DNA of 64,000 nucleotides from positions 10,664,501 through 10,728,500 of the forward strand of contig NC_092573.1 in assembly GCF_037975245.1 (NCBI RefSeq). Reading direction: 5' to 3'. Below, piece after piece: positions 23,641-36,171 of this stretch (position 1 is the stretch's first letter; every line of letters begins with the position of its first letter). Below the pieces are notes generated by a model, which ran no database searches, was not told the DNA's origin, and worked only from the letters and a program-made list of their open reading frames with translations. Made by a program: the position numbers and the translations under genes. This stretch comes from Apostichopus japonicus (taxonomy: Eukaryota; Echinodermata; Holothuroidea; Aspidochirotida; Stichopodidae).

Positions 23641-24163
23641 CCTTTTTTTGCCCTTCAAATAAAATTGCTGTTTATGAAGTTGTAACCAGACAGACTACCA
23701 GACATGTACAAAGCAAATAATATTCTTCTTTGACTTCTTTGACTTCTGATAAAAAACAGCAGTTCTGTGCTTGGATCAATCCTTTATATTCCTCTTTGTA
23801 TTAATCATGAAAGCTTCCCTGTTTTTTTTGGTGTGATATGTAAAGTTTAAAATGAAATATATATGTCTATCAGACCTTTTGTTTATACTTTGATTGGGCC
23901 CATACAATTTAAAAACAAAATTAAAACCCTTCCTGGTGAATATACAGTTTGGTGTTTTAATTGCTTTCCATCAGTGATCAGTTGGTGAGACATAGAGGGC
24001 AGTAATGGTTTATACTGGTATGTGAAATCAGTTGATTGACAAAGGTGGATTTTATTATTAGTATTTATCTTGGGGACAAGGTGGTTGCATCATAAATATA
24101 ATATGAAACTTTTACAGCACTTTTCAGTCAGTCTAAATGTCTTACTGTCTATTTTCACAATTC

Positions 24164-24169
24164 TTTATT
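24164..24169 (-). terminator. Poly(A) signal for the MYORG-like gene
   Basis: TTTATT on the plus strand (AATAAA on the minus) lies 215 bp beyond the stop codon at 24384. It implies a 3' UTR of about 235 bp. Confidence 0.5.
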
Positions 24170-24383
24170 TACCCTGATATAAGAAAAGATAATCCACCTT
24201 AATTGGCATCCATCTACACCCTCATTATGTCCTGAAAGGTCAGTCCCTATGTCACCACCCCCACCCCACCCCATACCCACACCCCGCCCCTTTAGACAAA
24301 TTGCAGCTTCAACGTACCACTGCTTCTGAGAATTCATGAATTTTCTGATTTAACCCACAACCTTCTAGAGCGTTTTTGGAAAT

Positions 24384-24646
24384 TTAAGAATAATTCTCAT
24401 TTGTAAAAGTTGGGATATCCTTCAGTCCAACTTTATAGTTTGTTAGCAGAGTTCCACCTTCGATGATTGTACCTCTCAAGTTGTCCTTCCACCTGCCGGC
24501 TGGCAGGTAAATCTCACGATCTTTGGCTCCCTGCTCTAGCACCGGGGCGACCAACAGTTGATCTCCGATTAAGAATTCCGAGTCTGACGTGAGTGCCCTC
24601 TCGTCGTTGTCTCTGTTCCACCATATCGGTCTTATAATTGGTTCCC
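24384..24646 (-). CDS. MYORG-like exon 2: C-terminal GH31 segment
   Basis: The acceptor CTCTCAACAG precedes GG-GAA-CCA. The 86 residues include EPIIRPIWWNRDNDERAL, SEFLIGDQLLVAPVLEQG and REIYLPAGRWKDN, standard for the C-terminal part of GH31 enzymes. It ends at TAA (24386-24384). Confidence 0.93.
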
Positions 24647-27600
24647 CTGTTGAGAGAAAGAGAACATTATGTGGGTCACTATGCTTGACCTTTAATTATG
24701 TCACTTCCTGAAAATGTCATGAAAAAACGTATATCTTAATTACACAAGAGTATTGAAATGACTTAGGTACATTGCATCACCATAATTTTAAGCATTCATT
24801 TATTCATCATTCTGTTAGAGTCTCCTCCTCTTATATAAAGAGAAAGAGGAAGTCAGGTCACCATCCTTGACCCTGCATGATGTCATTTCCTGTAACTATG
24901 AAGAATGCCAAACACAAAGCAAAAGGCCGCTGAAGATTTCAGCAACTGGTTGAAAGCATTATATAACTCTACACCATATTCATACATTCCAAATCATGAC
25001 CAAGCTCTTGGGGTCGGCCACATGACGCTGTCCCTGTCACACAGACAAAAATAGCTACTCATACCACACACTTGCTGTCTGGTAAAAAGTGACAAATGTG
25101 GTTTACAATTCTTATATATGACTAGTAACAGTACACTATGAAGGAAAGTAAATCACTAGATACAAGGAGAACTACTGTTGAACTACTATAATAGTGAGCA
25201 CCCATCTAAGTACAGTAACAAGTATGAGGCAATACTGGAGTTTTTCATTCCAGTGAGCTCGTCACCACCGATGCGCGTTAACATGCTAACGCGTGAACGT
25301 GTTGTAGCGTTAACATGACTCGAGTAACAACTCCAGACTACCAGTCGAAAGCACTTTTCATCGTCCCTATTCCACACACTGAATATTCATCATACATATT
25401 CCCCACCGATGGATGTCGAAGCAATTGGTAACAAGCATTAAATAACCACATAACTACATCTCACAAGCTTCTGCTCATCACATACTTGAACTGTGAATAC
25501 AATATGTCAGGTATATATAGATCCTTCTGGAGCTTTAAGACAAGTTGAAGTGGAACGATGTTTGCGCCTCTCCAAGCTAGAAGACTAATTGCTTGAGGAT
25601 TGTGTAATCTGATTATTACTGGAAACTTGATGGAAGTAATTCTACAGATTTTGTCAATTCATTCGTGAACAGCAGCTTACATCATGATCAATACAATTGC
25701 TAAACATGATTAATCTGAACAAAGAGTCGAGCCACTTGCGCGATGTCCGTCAACATATCGAGAACTACAAAAATCCCTTTTTTGGGGGATGAAGTGATGA
25801 AGTATGCCCTAGCAACGCATTTGACAGCTCAATTGACTATATAATGTCTTAATTTTGAGTAATTTTAGGTGTATCGTGAAATCATCATTCTCCAAAATAA
25901 TTTGCAAATCGAAAAAGCTTTAAAAACCATATAGACTCACAACACTATGTACATTTCCATAAGTAGACATTTTTGCGTAACATTATGAAACTGTTGAGAT
26001 TGTCGCACTACCAGGACTTATATTACAGTACACCTCTATGAGGTATAGAAATGATCATAGCATTTATATGGAACAGCAGCACAGCTGTCACACATTTATT
26101 TAAATATGGCCAAAATATGATTGTCTACGTTTATTGTTAACGAAAACTCACCACCATTCTAAAATGGACGAGACTTTTTCTGAAGATGGATCACATGTCA
26201 CAAATGGCCAAGACAAAGCAATTAATGTCATTTGTTATGGGTTTTGTTTTGAGTACCTTTTAATGTAATAATGATTTCCACCAAACTAGCACTGTATTTA
26301 CTTAGGCATGAGTTTGGTTAGCCTATATCAGCTAAGTACATACAGTATGGTGGTAGATAAAGTTTGGTGATGATAGAGCAAAATTGTTTCTTAGATGATC
26401 ATCATTTTGAGTTTGCCTTAAATATATGATTTAGCTTTATCCTTCAACTAAATGATAATGTACTATGAAATTTTAGTTGATTATGCCAAAATGAAGTAGA
26501 TTTGTACTTGAAAGTTCTGGAATTAGAGCAGTTACTAAGCTAGATTGAATTTTTTCTTTGCTGTTTGTTTTTTTCTAAGCTTGCTGTATATATCCAGTAA
26601 ATGGGTAAAATATTTCATGAAAACGCTAGAGAAAAAAAAACAATTGATGTCTCCTCCTTTGACTATCAATTCTAATTGTTTTCTTTAAAGGATGTTTAAA
26701 TTTTTAAAAAATGCATTCAAACAAGTTGCAATAATTTGAGTCTCACGTGGCAACTACAGTATCTAGCAATGCAGCTATATAACACATTATGCAAATTAGT
26801 ATGCAAATAGGGAACACACGCAGATGGCTGTGTAGTCGTATATACCATTATACTCCATGTTGCCATGTCTCATAACCGATGGCAATTACTTATTCATGAA
26901 TCCTTCATCTCGGAACTTGTTTTTTTTTCCTGAAGTGACTAATGACTGTGTGGTTTACATCTCCAAAGTGTTGACGCTTAAAAGACGACACTGTTCACGA
27001 TAGCATGGTAGAAAACCAGGGCAACAACAGCGTTCTAATTAAGTGGTTCAGTGTAGCTTAATGATCCCATCTCATCTTTCTTTGTAACCGTGGATACCAT
27101 CAATATTTTAAACATACCTGTCATCTTCTCACGATGGTATGAATCTCATCTCATAAAATATGTACTAATTTAAAGGGAAGTTGCAATTATCTGGATATGT
27201 TTTTGTGTTTTTAATAACTAAATGGAAGCCTTTTTTGTATAAGTCTAGTTTATTTCAGTACTAACGTTATATAGTGGGTCGGTCTCTCCCATCCATGGCC
27301 AAAATCAACAGAGAGTGTCGGCCATATTGGTCGTATCTAGTTCTGCGATGACTTCACAAATTGTAGTCTATGACTGTAGATTATAATGTTTTTATACCAT
27401 GAGTTGCTCACCAGTAATATATATACTATTTTACTTTTGTATAATTGAGGAAGAGAATTTGTGAGTTTCAAGTTAATCTGTTAAACTGTTGTAAGCACCT
27501 TAACTTGTGCTTTCTGAAGCATGCGTTTCTAGTTCAGCAAATCTACACACGCGGGACCTTAAACTAGTTAATCAGCACGCATCAGTAAGGCAAAGTTCAT

Positions 27601-30408
27601 CAGGCATGTTCACAACTTGTGAGCGCTTTGACGTGTTACTTAAAATCAGAGATTGTTACACAGTACAGATTAGGCAAATGAGGACCGATGTGGCAGCACC
27701 CTCTATCATAAGGCTGGAGAGCCCCATTGTTTCCTACTTCTCGTTAAAGGCATTGAAGACTCGCCCCAAACCGCGTACGGCCATATAAAAAGTTAACTTT
27801 TATGTTGCTTGCAAGTGACGTTTTCTTTGTGTCGCTGCAAAATGCAGACAGTAATGAAACGTTATACCTTGTTATCTTTAGCTGGACCTGAGATGTCCAT
27901 TGCTGTATCGTTTATACACTGTGCTGTGGGTATTGACCGCAGTTGAATGTACTGACTGTACACTAGTGTCTAATTACCGACGAAGCAAGCTGTGTGTGTA
28001 CTTTCTGGGATCGATGGTGGTGTCTAACACTTCTGTTACACCTCATTCGAAACTAGGTCAGATTACCGGCATTAGACGTTTCTTTTTGCGCGAGTCTTCA
28101 CTCCCTTTAAGTGTCACTCAAGCAACATGCACAGTATCTATCCAATTGCTCTGTCACCTTTTCTTCTTGGCTAGCTGGTGGATTAACCCTTTCCCCTTTA
28201 TATCCCGCTTTGCTATTGAATCAGTCTTTATCAAATTACCCCCTTCCCCTTTATATCCCTTGCTTGCTAATGAATCAGTATTTATCGATACCCAAAAAAA
28301 AAATCCCAGATGCATTTAGACATCAATGTTAAATCACATGTAAATTAAAAAAACAATTCCCCCCCACCCCCCCCCCCCAAAAAAAACCAATTTGATGGAT
28401 TAAATGAAATGAATGCTTGGAACCTAATAAAAAAAATTCTTCAGGGTCAACCAAAGGGGGTGGTGATGCTTTGAAATACAACATTTGTAGGACTTATCTC
28501 GTCCTTACCGTTGATAATTGCTTGTTGGGCCCAGGTCTTCATCATCGAAGACACTTCCTCCCGATGGAATCTAATCATCTCCTGCACGTACGTAGTAGCG
28601 TTAGGACTTATATCCCAAGGCATGACGCAGAATGACATGACCGGGAGGTAAGTCATCAGTTGAACCCATCGGACGTACAACTCCTCGTCCAGCAGCGGGT
28701 GATTGGTGTCGTGCCCAGTGTCGATGGGTCCACAGACCGGAGGGGGTATGACGAAGGGGTAACCTAATATTCCATGCAACAGAACCGCCGGTATGATACC
28801 TCGAAGACCATTCTCGCCATGCCAGTTCGGCCCCCACGGGTCCATCTGAATGAAGAGCGGACTCTCTTGCGATCGGTGGCCACATTTCCTCCTTCCGGAA
28901 CGACCCAGCCTGTCGGCCACTTTTGTGTAAAACGTGCAAAAGACAGTCGGGTCGTTGTATCGGTCTGGAAACTGGTGGAATTCAAAGTGAGGTGGCATAG
29001 GCATTCCGTACCCACCTTCGAATACCAACGAGGTGAACGAGTTGACTTTCCTAAACCGTTGCCATCTCTCGTAGAGCCAATCTCTAGCTTCGCTATTAGT
29101 GACGTCCAGTATTCCCGAATACGTCCCTCTCCATTCTACGAGTGTAGGTGCCAGCCCACCGACATCTCTGATTAGAAACATTTTTGACGCTAGAACAGCA
29201 AACGAGTCAGATGCTACATCAAAGTACGGACTGAGATGCACCGTCCAGTTGAAACCGACGCTGGAGGTCAGGACGTCCGTTGAAAGAAACATTTCCGACT
29301 CTAAGTGGTTGGCTATATATGCCGGTGCTTCCAATTCGATATCTCCACTGTGAAAGCCATTGTACTTCAGCAGCTGCACGAATCGTAGAAGACTCTGACT
29401 GCTGATATTTGGTAAGTTTGCAGCGGTGTGCCATATTGGCGTGGAAAATGACTTTGGGTTTGGCGTGTGAGTCGGCGGTTTGAACAATGTCCTCGTGGCA
29501 TGGCGGTGTGCTGCTGTGACGTTATTGGATATAAAGACTTTGTAGATCAGGGCCGGATAATCGTTGAGAGGATTTTGAAACGGAGAGCTCAGGGCCTCGC
29601 TCCTGAAGCATAACCGCTGGGAGTGGTTGTCGTTAGAACCGACGTAGAGGGGAACATCGTCCTGCACGACTAAAGAAAGCCCCGACGACGAGAGCCAGAA
29701 CCTCTCGAGTATCCCTCCAAATGATTCTGCGCTCTGGTCGTTCCCTCTGGAGATGAACGGCTGCATCTCTATATTCGTCCGGTCTAACGGCCAGACCGGT
29801 GGAGACGAGAGGCTACCTCCGTACCAGTGGTCGTCGCCCATCAGTATGCAGTCTTGTAAGGGTGAATCTAACTTTGCAGAGTCCCATTTGATTTCTACGA
29901 TTATAAGAGCACCTTCCTCCTCGGAAGTTATCTCCATCCTAGCTAGCCGTTCGTCATCCTCCCCGCTCTTCAACCAATCGATGCATATGGCATCCTTGAC
30001 GAACATATCCTCGCACACCAGCGGGTAGGCGTCGCCCGGCAGAAGCATCCCGACCTCTGCGCGGAGCACTCTGTCGTCATTCAAATTTGTCAGATGCAGT
30101 TCTTGTGTGACGGGATCGAACCGAATGTGGCCGGCTCTTCGGATGCTCATCCGTCCATGCTGGGTGATGTAGTACCAGGAGAGGAAGACAATGATGCAGG
30201 TAGTGACGGAGAGGACACACAGCGCTCTCCTCGTCTTCTTACTGAAGAAGGTGGTGGATTTCAATTCGATAGACGGTGACTTACGCAGAAGAGAAATAGT
30301 TTTGTTGGGAGAGGTTGAGCTCATCTCCACCTCCATTTTGAGCAGGTCCATCGCAGTCGCAGCAGAGAATTCATCGTATTTATGATCTCGTAGCCCCAGT
30401 TTTGCCAT
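24384..30408 (-). CDS. MYORG-like family 31 glycosidase, type II membrane protein
   Basis: Exon 1 (30408-28509) joins exon 2 (24646-24384) with a phase 1 GT-AG intron of 3.9 kb, giving 720 residues; human MYORG has 714. MYORG is an ER/Golgi-lumen alpha-galactosidase of GH31. A cytosolic start of about 60 residues, a membrane segment at about 62-81 and a luminal GH31 region are visible. Family blocks include HWYGG (195-199), LRGIIPAVLLHGILGYPF (535-552), ELYVRW (576-581), GEPIIRPIWW at the exon join and LLVAPVLEQGAKDREIYLP. The nucleophile site, FDAGE in MYORG, reads FEGGY with Glu464. The acid/base site, WxGD or WGYD in relatives, reads WHGE with Glu532. The substrate-loop IDDM reads LEAP (359-362). 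All three changes sit in an otherwise intact gene, so activity may be altered or lost. Confidence 0.9.
27748..28106. mobile_element. piggyBac-like MITE, copy 1 (in the MYORG-like intron)
   Basis: TTAA flanks both ends (27744-27747 and 28107-28110). The ends AGGCATTGAAGACTCG and CGAGTCTTCACTCCCT are imperfect inverted repeats. A TTAA target and small size fit non-autonomous piggyBac-type elements. A second copy lies at 46450-46804. Frames through it are not genes. Confidence 0.85.
28370..28390. repeat. Poly(C)/poly(A) junction and short duplication upstream
   Basis: The C- and A-rich run follows a 64-bp two-copy repeat with CCCCTTTATATCCC and AATGAATCAGT (about 28,190-28,290). Both lie in the intron of the MYORG-like gene. 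Confidence 0.6.
28509..30408 (-). CDS. MYORG-like exon 1: anchor and most of the GH31 domain
   Basis: The ATG at 30408 opens a 633-codon run that stops being family-like at 28509, where AACG is followed by the donor GTAAGG. Reading through instead adds 20 unrelated residues. The exon covers the membrane anchor, N-terminal beta domain and the barrel including both catalytic positions. Confidence 0.92.
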
Positions 30409-30450
30409 TGATTCGCTGCTGTTTTCCTTTAGCTTCTCGTCAGAATTTTA
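30409..30450 (-). other. 5' UTR part of MYORG-like exon, with splice acceptor
   Basis: On the minus strand, TTTTTCTCTTTTCAG ends at 30451 and is followed by 42 nt before the ATG. This implies at least one non-coding first exon further upstream (higher coordinates), which I could not locate. Confidence 0.55.
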
Positions 30451-31079
30451 CTGAAAAGAGAAAAAGCAATGGTTCAACTTTTGATAAAACTTTTAATGTA
30501 AGGGATATGAATAAAGTTGTAAGTAAAATCACTTTGAGAAATTAGGTAAATGAAAGTTTTAGCAATCATCATAGTTTCCAACAGCTTCATAAACTGAGCA
30601 TGTACTCTGTCACCATTTGATCCGCCAAATAATCCTCAGACACGAGGATCAAGGATCAAATATCGAGGATCGAGTTCACATTGGTACCACTTAATAGTGC
30701 CAATGATTTCAGTGTGTCTGTACGTTGAAATGCATTTCCGCAGGGAAGTCCTCTGTCGAAAAAATTTAGTCTCGTACGGAAAATCTTTAAGATTTTCTTA
30801 CACTTCTATTACTAGCGAAAAAGCTTATAACTCAATCCAATTTTGGAAACTACAACTCATTTCTTACTGAAAGTTGTGAATGAGAATTTTTACCATGCAT
30901 CCTACTGAGTATGCACTTATTCACATGTATTAAGTGGGCTCCTGTGGGCTTAAGTGGGCTCCTGGATTTAACTATACCCATCTGCGACTATGGTTGCCTT
31001 ACAGGCAGTTTAGGGGGCCCCGGAATGTATGTCTGGCCTAGTGTCCACAAAGAGTTGTAAATTTATCTGCCTGGAAAGC

Positions 31080-31235
31080 AGTTATTTACGATACTATAAA
31101 GCTGCGGCCACGGGTCCATATGATGAGAAGCCGAATATTTAGTTACAGTTCACGTTAGGTGGCTATCCCAATGTTCAGTTTTGGATCTTTTTGGAATTAT
31201 ATTTTACACTTTGAAAGACCAGATGGCCGGTGAAG
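31080..31235. repeat. Possible body fragment of the second SINE family
   Basis: CACGTTAGGTGGCTATCCCA, followed by a GTTTTGGATCTTTTTGGAA stretch, resembles the body of the SINE at 50.8 kb (CACGTTGGGTGGCTTCCAAT). No tRNA head is recognisable. Confidence 0.35.
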
Positions 31236-31795
31236 CTGTGGCTTAAACTACTGGATGAAAAGCCCTTTAATACTTCAGCCAGTCAGTTCTTGAATCCTTG
31301 AACCAACAATTTTTTTATGCTAGTTTTCATTGCAGCTGATAAACGCCTGTATCCGCTCAACCCTAAGGACTGGTAAATCCAGCCCTGGCCAACTACCCGC
31401 CATGACTTATCATGAACTACACATGGCACTCAGGCCAGCATAGGTGTCACTTTCCTCCTTTGAAAGTATTATCACTCCTTCAGAGTAAAAGTTTCACACA
31501 TGTGCCGGCCAAGGTGCTAATTCAATCGCACAGTTGTATGTCAAAACTGAAGCACCTGCTATAAATTAGAACATGTCTTCACGGCTACTTAATGGGTGAA
31601 AACTCTGCAGTTCTTTAATTATATTTCTATGTCATCTGCTTGACAAAAAGGATGTCAAATGGGATCATAATTTGGATCATAATTTCATACAGCCGCTGCG
31701 AGAAAAAGTATCATCGGGAATGAATGAATGAATCTGAGCTGTAAGTATTTGAGATCAAACATTAAAGTGGATACATGAATTATGTATGTATTTCA

Positions 31796-32016
31796 GATCC
31801 TCCTGCAAGCAGGAACTCGCGAAGAAGCCTCATTGGCTTATCAAAGCTGCAAGCTGACCGAAGTCAGTCTCTTACATTCATATTTAACGTCCATGATTAT
31901 GAATTGTCAATTGTCAACAACTCTGTAACTGGATGACATACATTAATCTTGGAGTGACTTGAACTGGGGACCTTATGATTGGAAGGCACCGGCGTTAACC
32001 ACTGAGCTAACACTCC
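31796..32016 (-). mobile_element. tRNA-derived SINE, copy 2 (inverted)
   Basis: This is the reverse complement of the element at 16.4 kb over its full length, from GATCCTCCTGCAAGCAGG to the box A region GTTAACCACTGAGCTAAC. Differences are scattered substitutions, so the copies are diverged. A short duplication of CACTCCTTGTTGATGA follows its 5' end. Confidence 0.85.
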
Positions 32017-33265
32017 TTGTTGATGAACACTCCTTGTTGATGAAAGTTGATGAAATTATCTATGAAACAACCTTGAAATACCTTGTTAATAAAAACCCCT
32101 GATGTGTACTCATACCCTGTAAGATCTCATACAGTGGGAAATCTAGTGGGCAATAGCTACAAGTGCAAGGTATTGTACTTATACACATGCTTAAAGCATT
32201 GCACTCCGTATTGTACGTATGGCAAGCAGAATTCTACCTGTACACATAATCGTGCAGTTCAAAATAACTTCTGTTCCGGCAGAAAGCTACGTAAACCTCC
32301 GTATTCCGTAAATTTGGCATTCTCATGTTTGTTGAAAGGGTAATTAATTCATGAAATACTAATCCCCCCCCTCCCCTCCGAGAAGATGGTATGTTATTTT
32401 AGCTGAGATGTGAAACCGGCTATTTTTAGAATGTCACGGTGGAAGGGAAGCTGACAAGATCACCAAAAATAGTAAAGATTTCCTACGTAACCCTGTCTAT
32501 GTGCCCCTCAAAATAACAGATAATTTTCCCTCCTGGAGCACAGTTTTAGGATGTTATTCTTGAAGATGTCCTTCTCCAGCGCTGCAGCATTTATAGTTCA
32601 GCTATTAAGCCAAGATAAACAGTTGGGGCTCCTCGGTTGTAGAAAAGCTCTTTGGCACTACGTGGAGCCTCTTTAGCGCTCGCATAATGAAAGATAAATA
32701 GCGGAAGCACATTAAATGCGAGTAGGATATATATCAAAATGTAACATTTTGTCGTTATGTTTTTTTAATCGGAAAATTTACTGACATGATTGACATTGTG
32801 TGCATGTAGATGTAAAATGTGAATTTTGAGGAAACTGAATTGACCTTGAATTTTGTTTCGTACTAACAAAAGCATGAAAGTTAAAAAATAACATGCTGAG
32901 TTAATTAATGTGATAGATCTAACTACACTAATAATATGCAAGTTACAGTAGTATGGAACATGTAAGTACATTCACAAAACAATCTTTGTAATTTCAATAT
33001 ATTATAATGTATAAAAGTAATATATACCTTATAATTAATTGCATTGCAAAGCATTTGGGTTTTGACATTTTCTTACGTAAGAGGACTTATATAAATTTTA
33101 GAGTTTATCCTATGACCTGACAGGGTTAGATGGTGCTGATTTTACAGCCTCTGATACCCTTAAGCACAATATAAGCTTGTTTCCCCTCTCCCCTCTCCAA
33201 TTGCCTTAAGTATTAAGTGTTGCAGGGAAAAACCAAAAATAGATCCTTTTTAATGCCTGGAATTA

Positions 33266-33503
33266 AAATGGAGATGGGCTGGGCATATCACAAGATATAA
33301 GGTATTAGATGGTCAAATATGGATGGCAGAATGTCAGCCAGAGAATGGGAGAAGAAGAAAGGGGAGATAAGGAGAAGATGGAGAGATGACATATCTGAGT
33401 ACGCAAAGACACCAACAAGGGCTAGGACAGCACAAGAGAGAGAGAGAGACAGATTGAAACCGCTTAAGGAGGGCTACATTCAACAGAGGATGAACAATGC
33501 CTG
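33266..33503 (+). pseudogene. LINE reverse transcriptase 3' end, frameshifted
   Basis: The first frame reads KWRWAGHITRYKVLDG and continues to GRRRKGR. A shift near 33,362 moves to the frame RRRWRDDISEYAKTPTRART, ending QQRMNNA-TGA. KWxWAGHIxR and RWRDDI are the usual C-terminal motifs of non-LTR retrotransposon ORF2 proteins. A (GATGAT)n tail follows directly (33,504-33,570), as expected for a LINE 3' end. This is a 5'-truncated, decayed copy. Confidence 0.8.
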
Positions 33504-33572
33504 ACGATGATGATGATGGCCATGATGATCATGATCATATCATGATGATGATCAGGATCATGATGATGATGA
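33504..33572 (+). repeat. (GATGAT)n microsatellite tail of the LINE fragment
   Basis: ATGATGATGATGG and then mixed ATGATCATGATC units directly follow the LINE stop codon. Confidence 0.7.
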
Positions 33573-35810
33573 ATGCCTGGAAGTGTTCACAGAGGCTTAG
33601 CTTGAACTTGGAGGCCCCTACAAGTATATAGGTACTGTAATCTGGCACTGACTGGGGTATGTTGTGTAGTCTTGCTAGATACGATCTTACTTACGCATAA
33701 AGCTTCAACAAAGTCACGTAACGTTATGGTACAATTGAATTATTACGTGTACGTGCAACAATCTAGCAACAGTGTAATATATATGTCTCACTGAGATTCA
33801 CAGGGTATGTAGCCCAGCTGTTTGTGCACAATCAAATTGCTTTATTTCCAAGTTTCATTGGATATGGAATTATGGATGATCAATTCACATTGAAACAACT
33901 CAGAAATGACAGCATCTCAGAGAAGGTTTAAATTTGCTCGGGACACACTATACAGCTCTCTCTGTCTGAACTTGATAGGAATTCTTCCTGCGGTCATAAA
34001 ACCTCTCAGATTAATCAAAAGAAAATTAGGAAACAAAATATATATTTTGAATAAATCCAGACTTGAAAGTTAATCGATTTCTCTGTCATTGTTAGACTGC
34101 TAGGTTTCTCTTTTTTCCTCTGAACAGAGAATTTCCACTCTTTGTCTTTTTATAGAGCAGTTTGGTAATGAAAATTTCTTGACAAATACTTTATATGTAT
34201 ACAGGCTTTTCCAATTACTGGTCTACGAAGCCGACTTCCTGAATTTCAATTGGTTTCTTATCCTAGCTTACATATATATGCCCGTAAAGAATTGCCACAG
34301 ACTCTATTGCTAGTTTTAATAAAAGACCAACAGCTCTGTCAGCTGATAGTCAACAATGTATGATAAGCTATATATTATTCAAAAGAGTTAGTAAATGCAT
34401 CACTATACTGGCATACAATAGCTCCTTCAAAAATCTGTCTCGAGTATTGGGAATAGTTATTAGTGTTTTTGTGATAACAAAAATGGCAGGTTAAATTTAT
34501 GTAAATTTTTGTTCCATACATTTTGTGAAATTTATAAATCATGCTATTTTTTGTTTCTGTGTAGTAAGGGCAAAGAAAGCTTTGGCTAGAATGTGATTTA
34601 AAACGGTCAGTTAACTCAGGGTTGAAAGTGATGTGCCCTAATAACTGAATAACCCAGCCTCAATTGCAAGAGGATGGGTGGGAGATGGGTTGGGGGGATG
34701 AGAAGGGGGACAGCTGACTGTGGGATTATTAAATATGACATAATTCTATGACGCTGCATTCCGCAAACCACTTTAAAACAAGTCACACATGAACGTCAAT
34801 GAAGTGTTGCTGTTGGCTCAGAAAAAAAATATTCTGATAATTATTATTATTTATTGTAAAAAAAAAAGCACCCAATCTGCAGATAAATTATTATGATATT
34901 AAGAGAAGAAGAAATGGCATTAAATGGGCTGGAAAATATTAACTTGTAGAAGTTGAAAATACTTCACCTATTTTATATCACTATATTAGCATCTCTCTAA
35001 TACTTTGCTGCTGTTACAATAGTGGTCTGAAGCTACAGTATATTGGGAAGCTGGTATTGTAGAAATAGAAAAAGAGCTAATGGGATTTGAAGGGGGGAAA
35101 AGGGAGAGGGGATTTGGTGGGTTTGGTGGTGGAGGAGGGGGGGCTTATTAAAACAAATGATTGAAAGTCATTATGTAAGTGGTCATTACACTTAACTTTC
35201 TAGCATATTTAGGCAAAGCAAATTTGACCACACTGACTGTACAGATGACCTTTAACCTTTATTACTAGAGCATGACCTGATTGTGCGGGTTTCTCAGTTA
35301 GAATTCTTGCCATGATAATCATGATGTTGAATCTACGAGACTTTGTCCTTTTCTTTCGAAATTCAGCACAATATAACAATTGCCTCCTAGCGTAGTACAT
35401 TAGATGAATGAAGAAATTAGACCTGTTAGAATTGCAAATTTCCTGCGACCTCTTTGAATAATTGAGACAAGCGATAGTGAGAGGCACACTTGCATTTTCT
35501 GAATTTAGGTTATGAAGCTATTGTAGGTCCAATGCTGTCAAGTTGACTTATATAAAAATGTTAGCTGTTTTTGTTTCTGACCTAGATAGATCGAGCATAC
35601 TTTGATCAGTTCAGTTTATCAAATTTCCTATTTTTAGAGTAAATCCCAAAACTCCTCAAACTTGTCAAATGTTTGCCTCAATTTATTTATATAACCGACA
35701 TTCATGTGGGTTACAATGTGACGTAAAAGTGATTTTGAGACAATTTCCAGGACAGTTTTCCCAATACTAACTACACATTACACACTATACATTAACACAC
35801 ATTACTATAT
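33573..35810. other. Intergenic, no feature recognised
   Basis: AT-rich sequence with G-runs at about 34,690 and 35,090-35,140. The 92-codon minus-strand frame at 35.2-35.5 kb shows no family resemblance. Confidence 0.4.
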
Positions 35811-36171
35811 GGGCAATTCCATGATGGAGGGGACATGACCTAAAAATAAGAAGTGTCAGTTTTCAACCTGCTATCAGTCTAATGTTGTAGTATACATATA
35901 TCTAAGTTTGTGGAATAGGTAAGCAATTTTTCTCCAGCACTCAAATTTTGAATGCATGGCTCAATTAATCAAGGAGGATGAGAGCTCAAAATAATCCTGA
36001 AAATTCATCATACATTCCATTCCATCCTATATAATACTCATCAGATAGTATTTAGTAGTTTTATTATGTGTTACTATAGATACTCCTGTTGACTGTGTTA
36101 TGACAGAAAAACATTTCAAAATTTCTTCATGAAAACTTCAGAACAGACATTTTTCAGGCTTCAATCACTGA

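Larger units (their letters stand above)
30451..33265. other. Upstream of the MYORG-like gene
   Basis: Contains two SINE-related sequences. A repeat-poor block at about 32,500-32,720 has balanced composition (for example CCAGCGCTGCAGCATTTATA) that could be regulatory. No coding exon is recognised. Confidence 0.4.

Noticed and set aside
26161-26265. Short frame MDETFSEDGSHVTNGQDKAI in the MYORG-like intron
   Set aside because: Looks protein-like but has only 34 codons, no splice donor and no known family.
27900-28319. 139-codon frame
   Set aside because: It lies mostly inside the TTAA-flanked MITE; the second copy of the element does not preserve the frame.
28601-30385. Numerous frames overlapping the MYORG-like exon on both strands
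   Set aside because: They are shadows of the 633-codon coding exon, which has clear family motifs.
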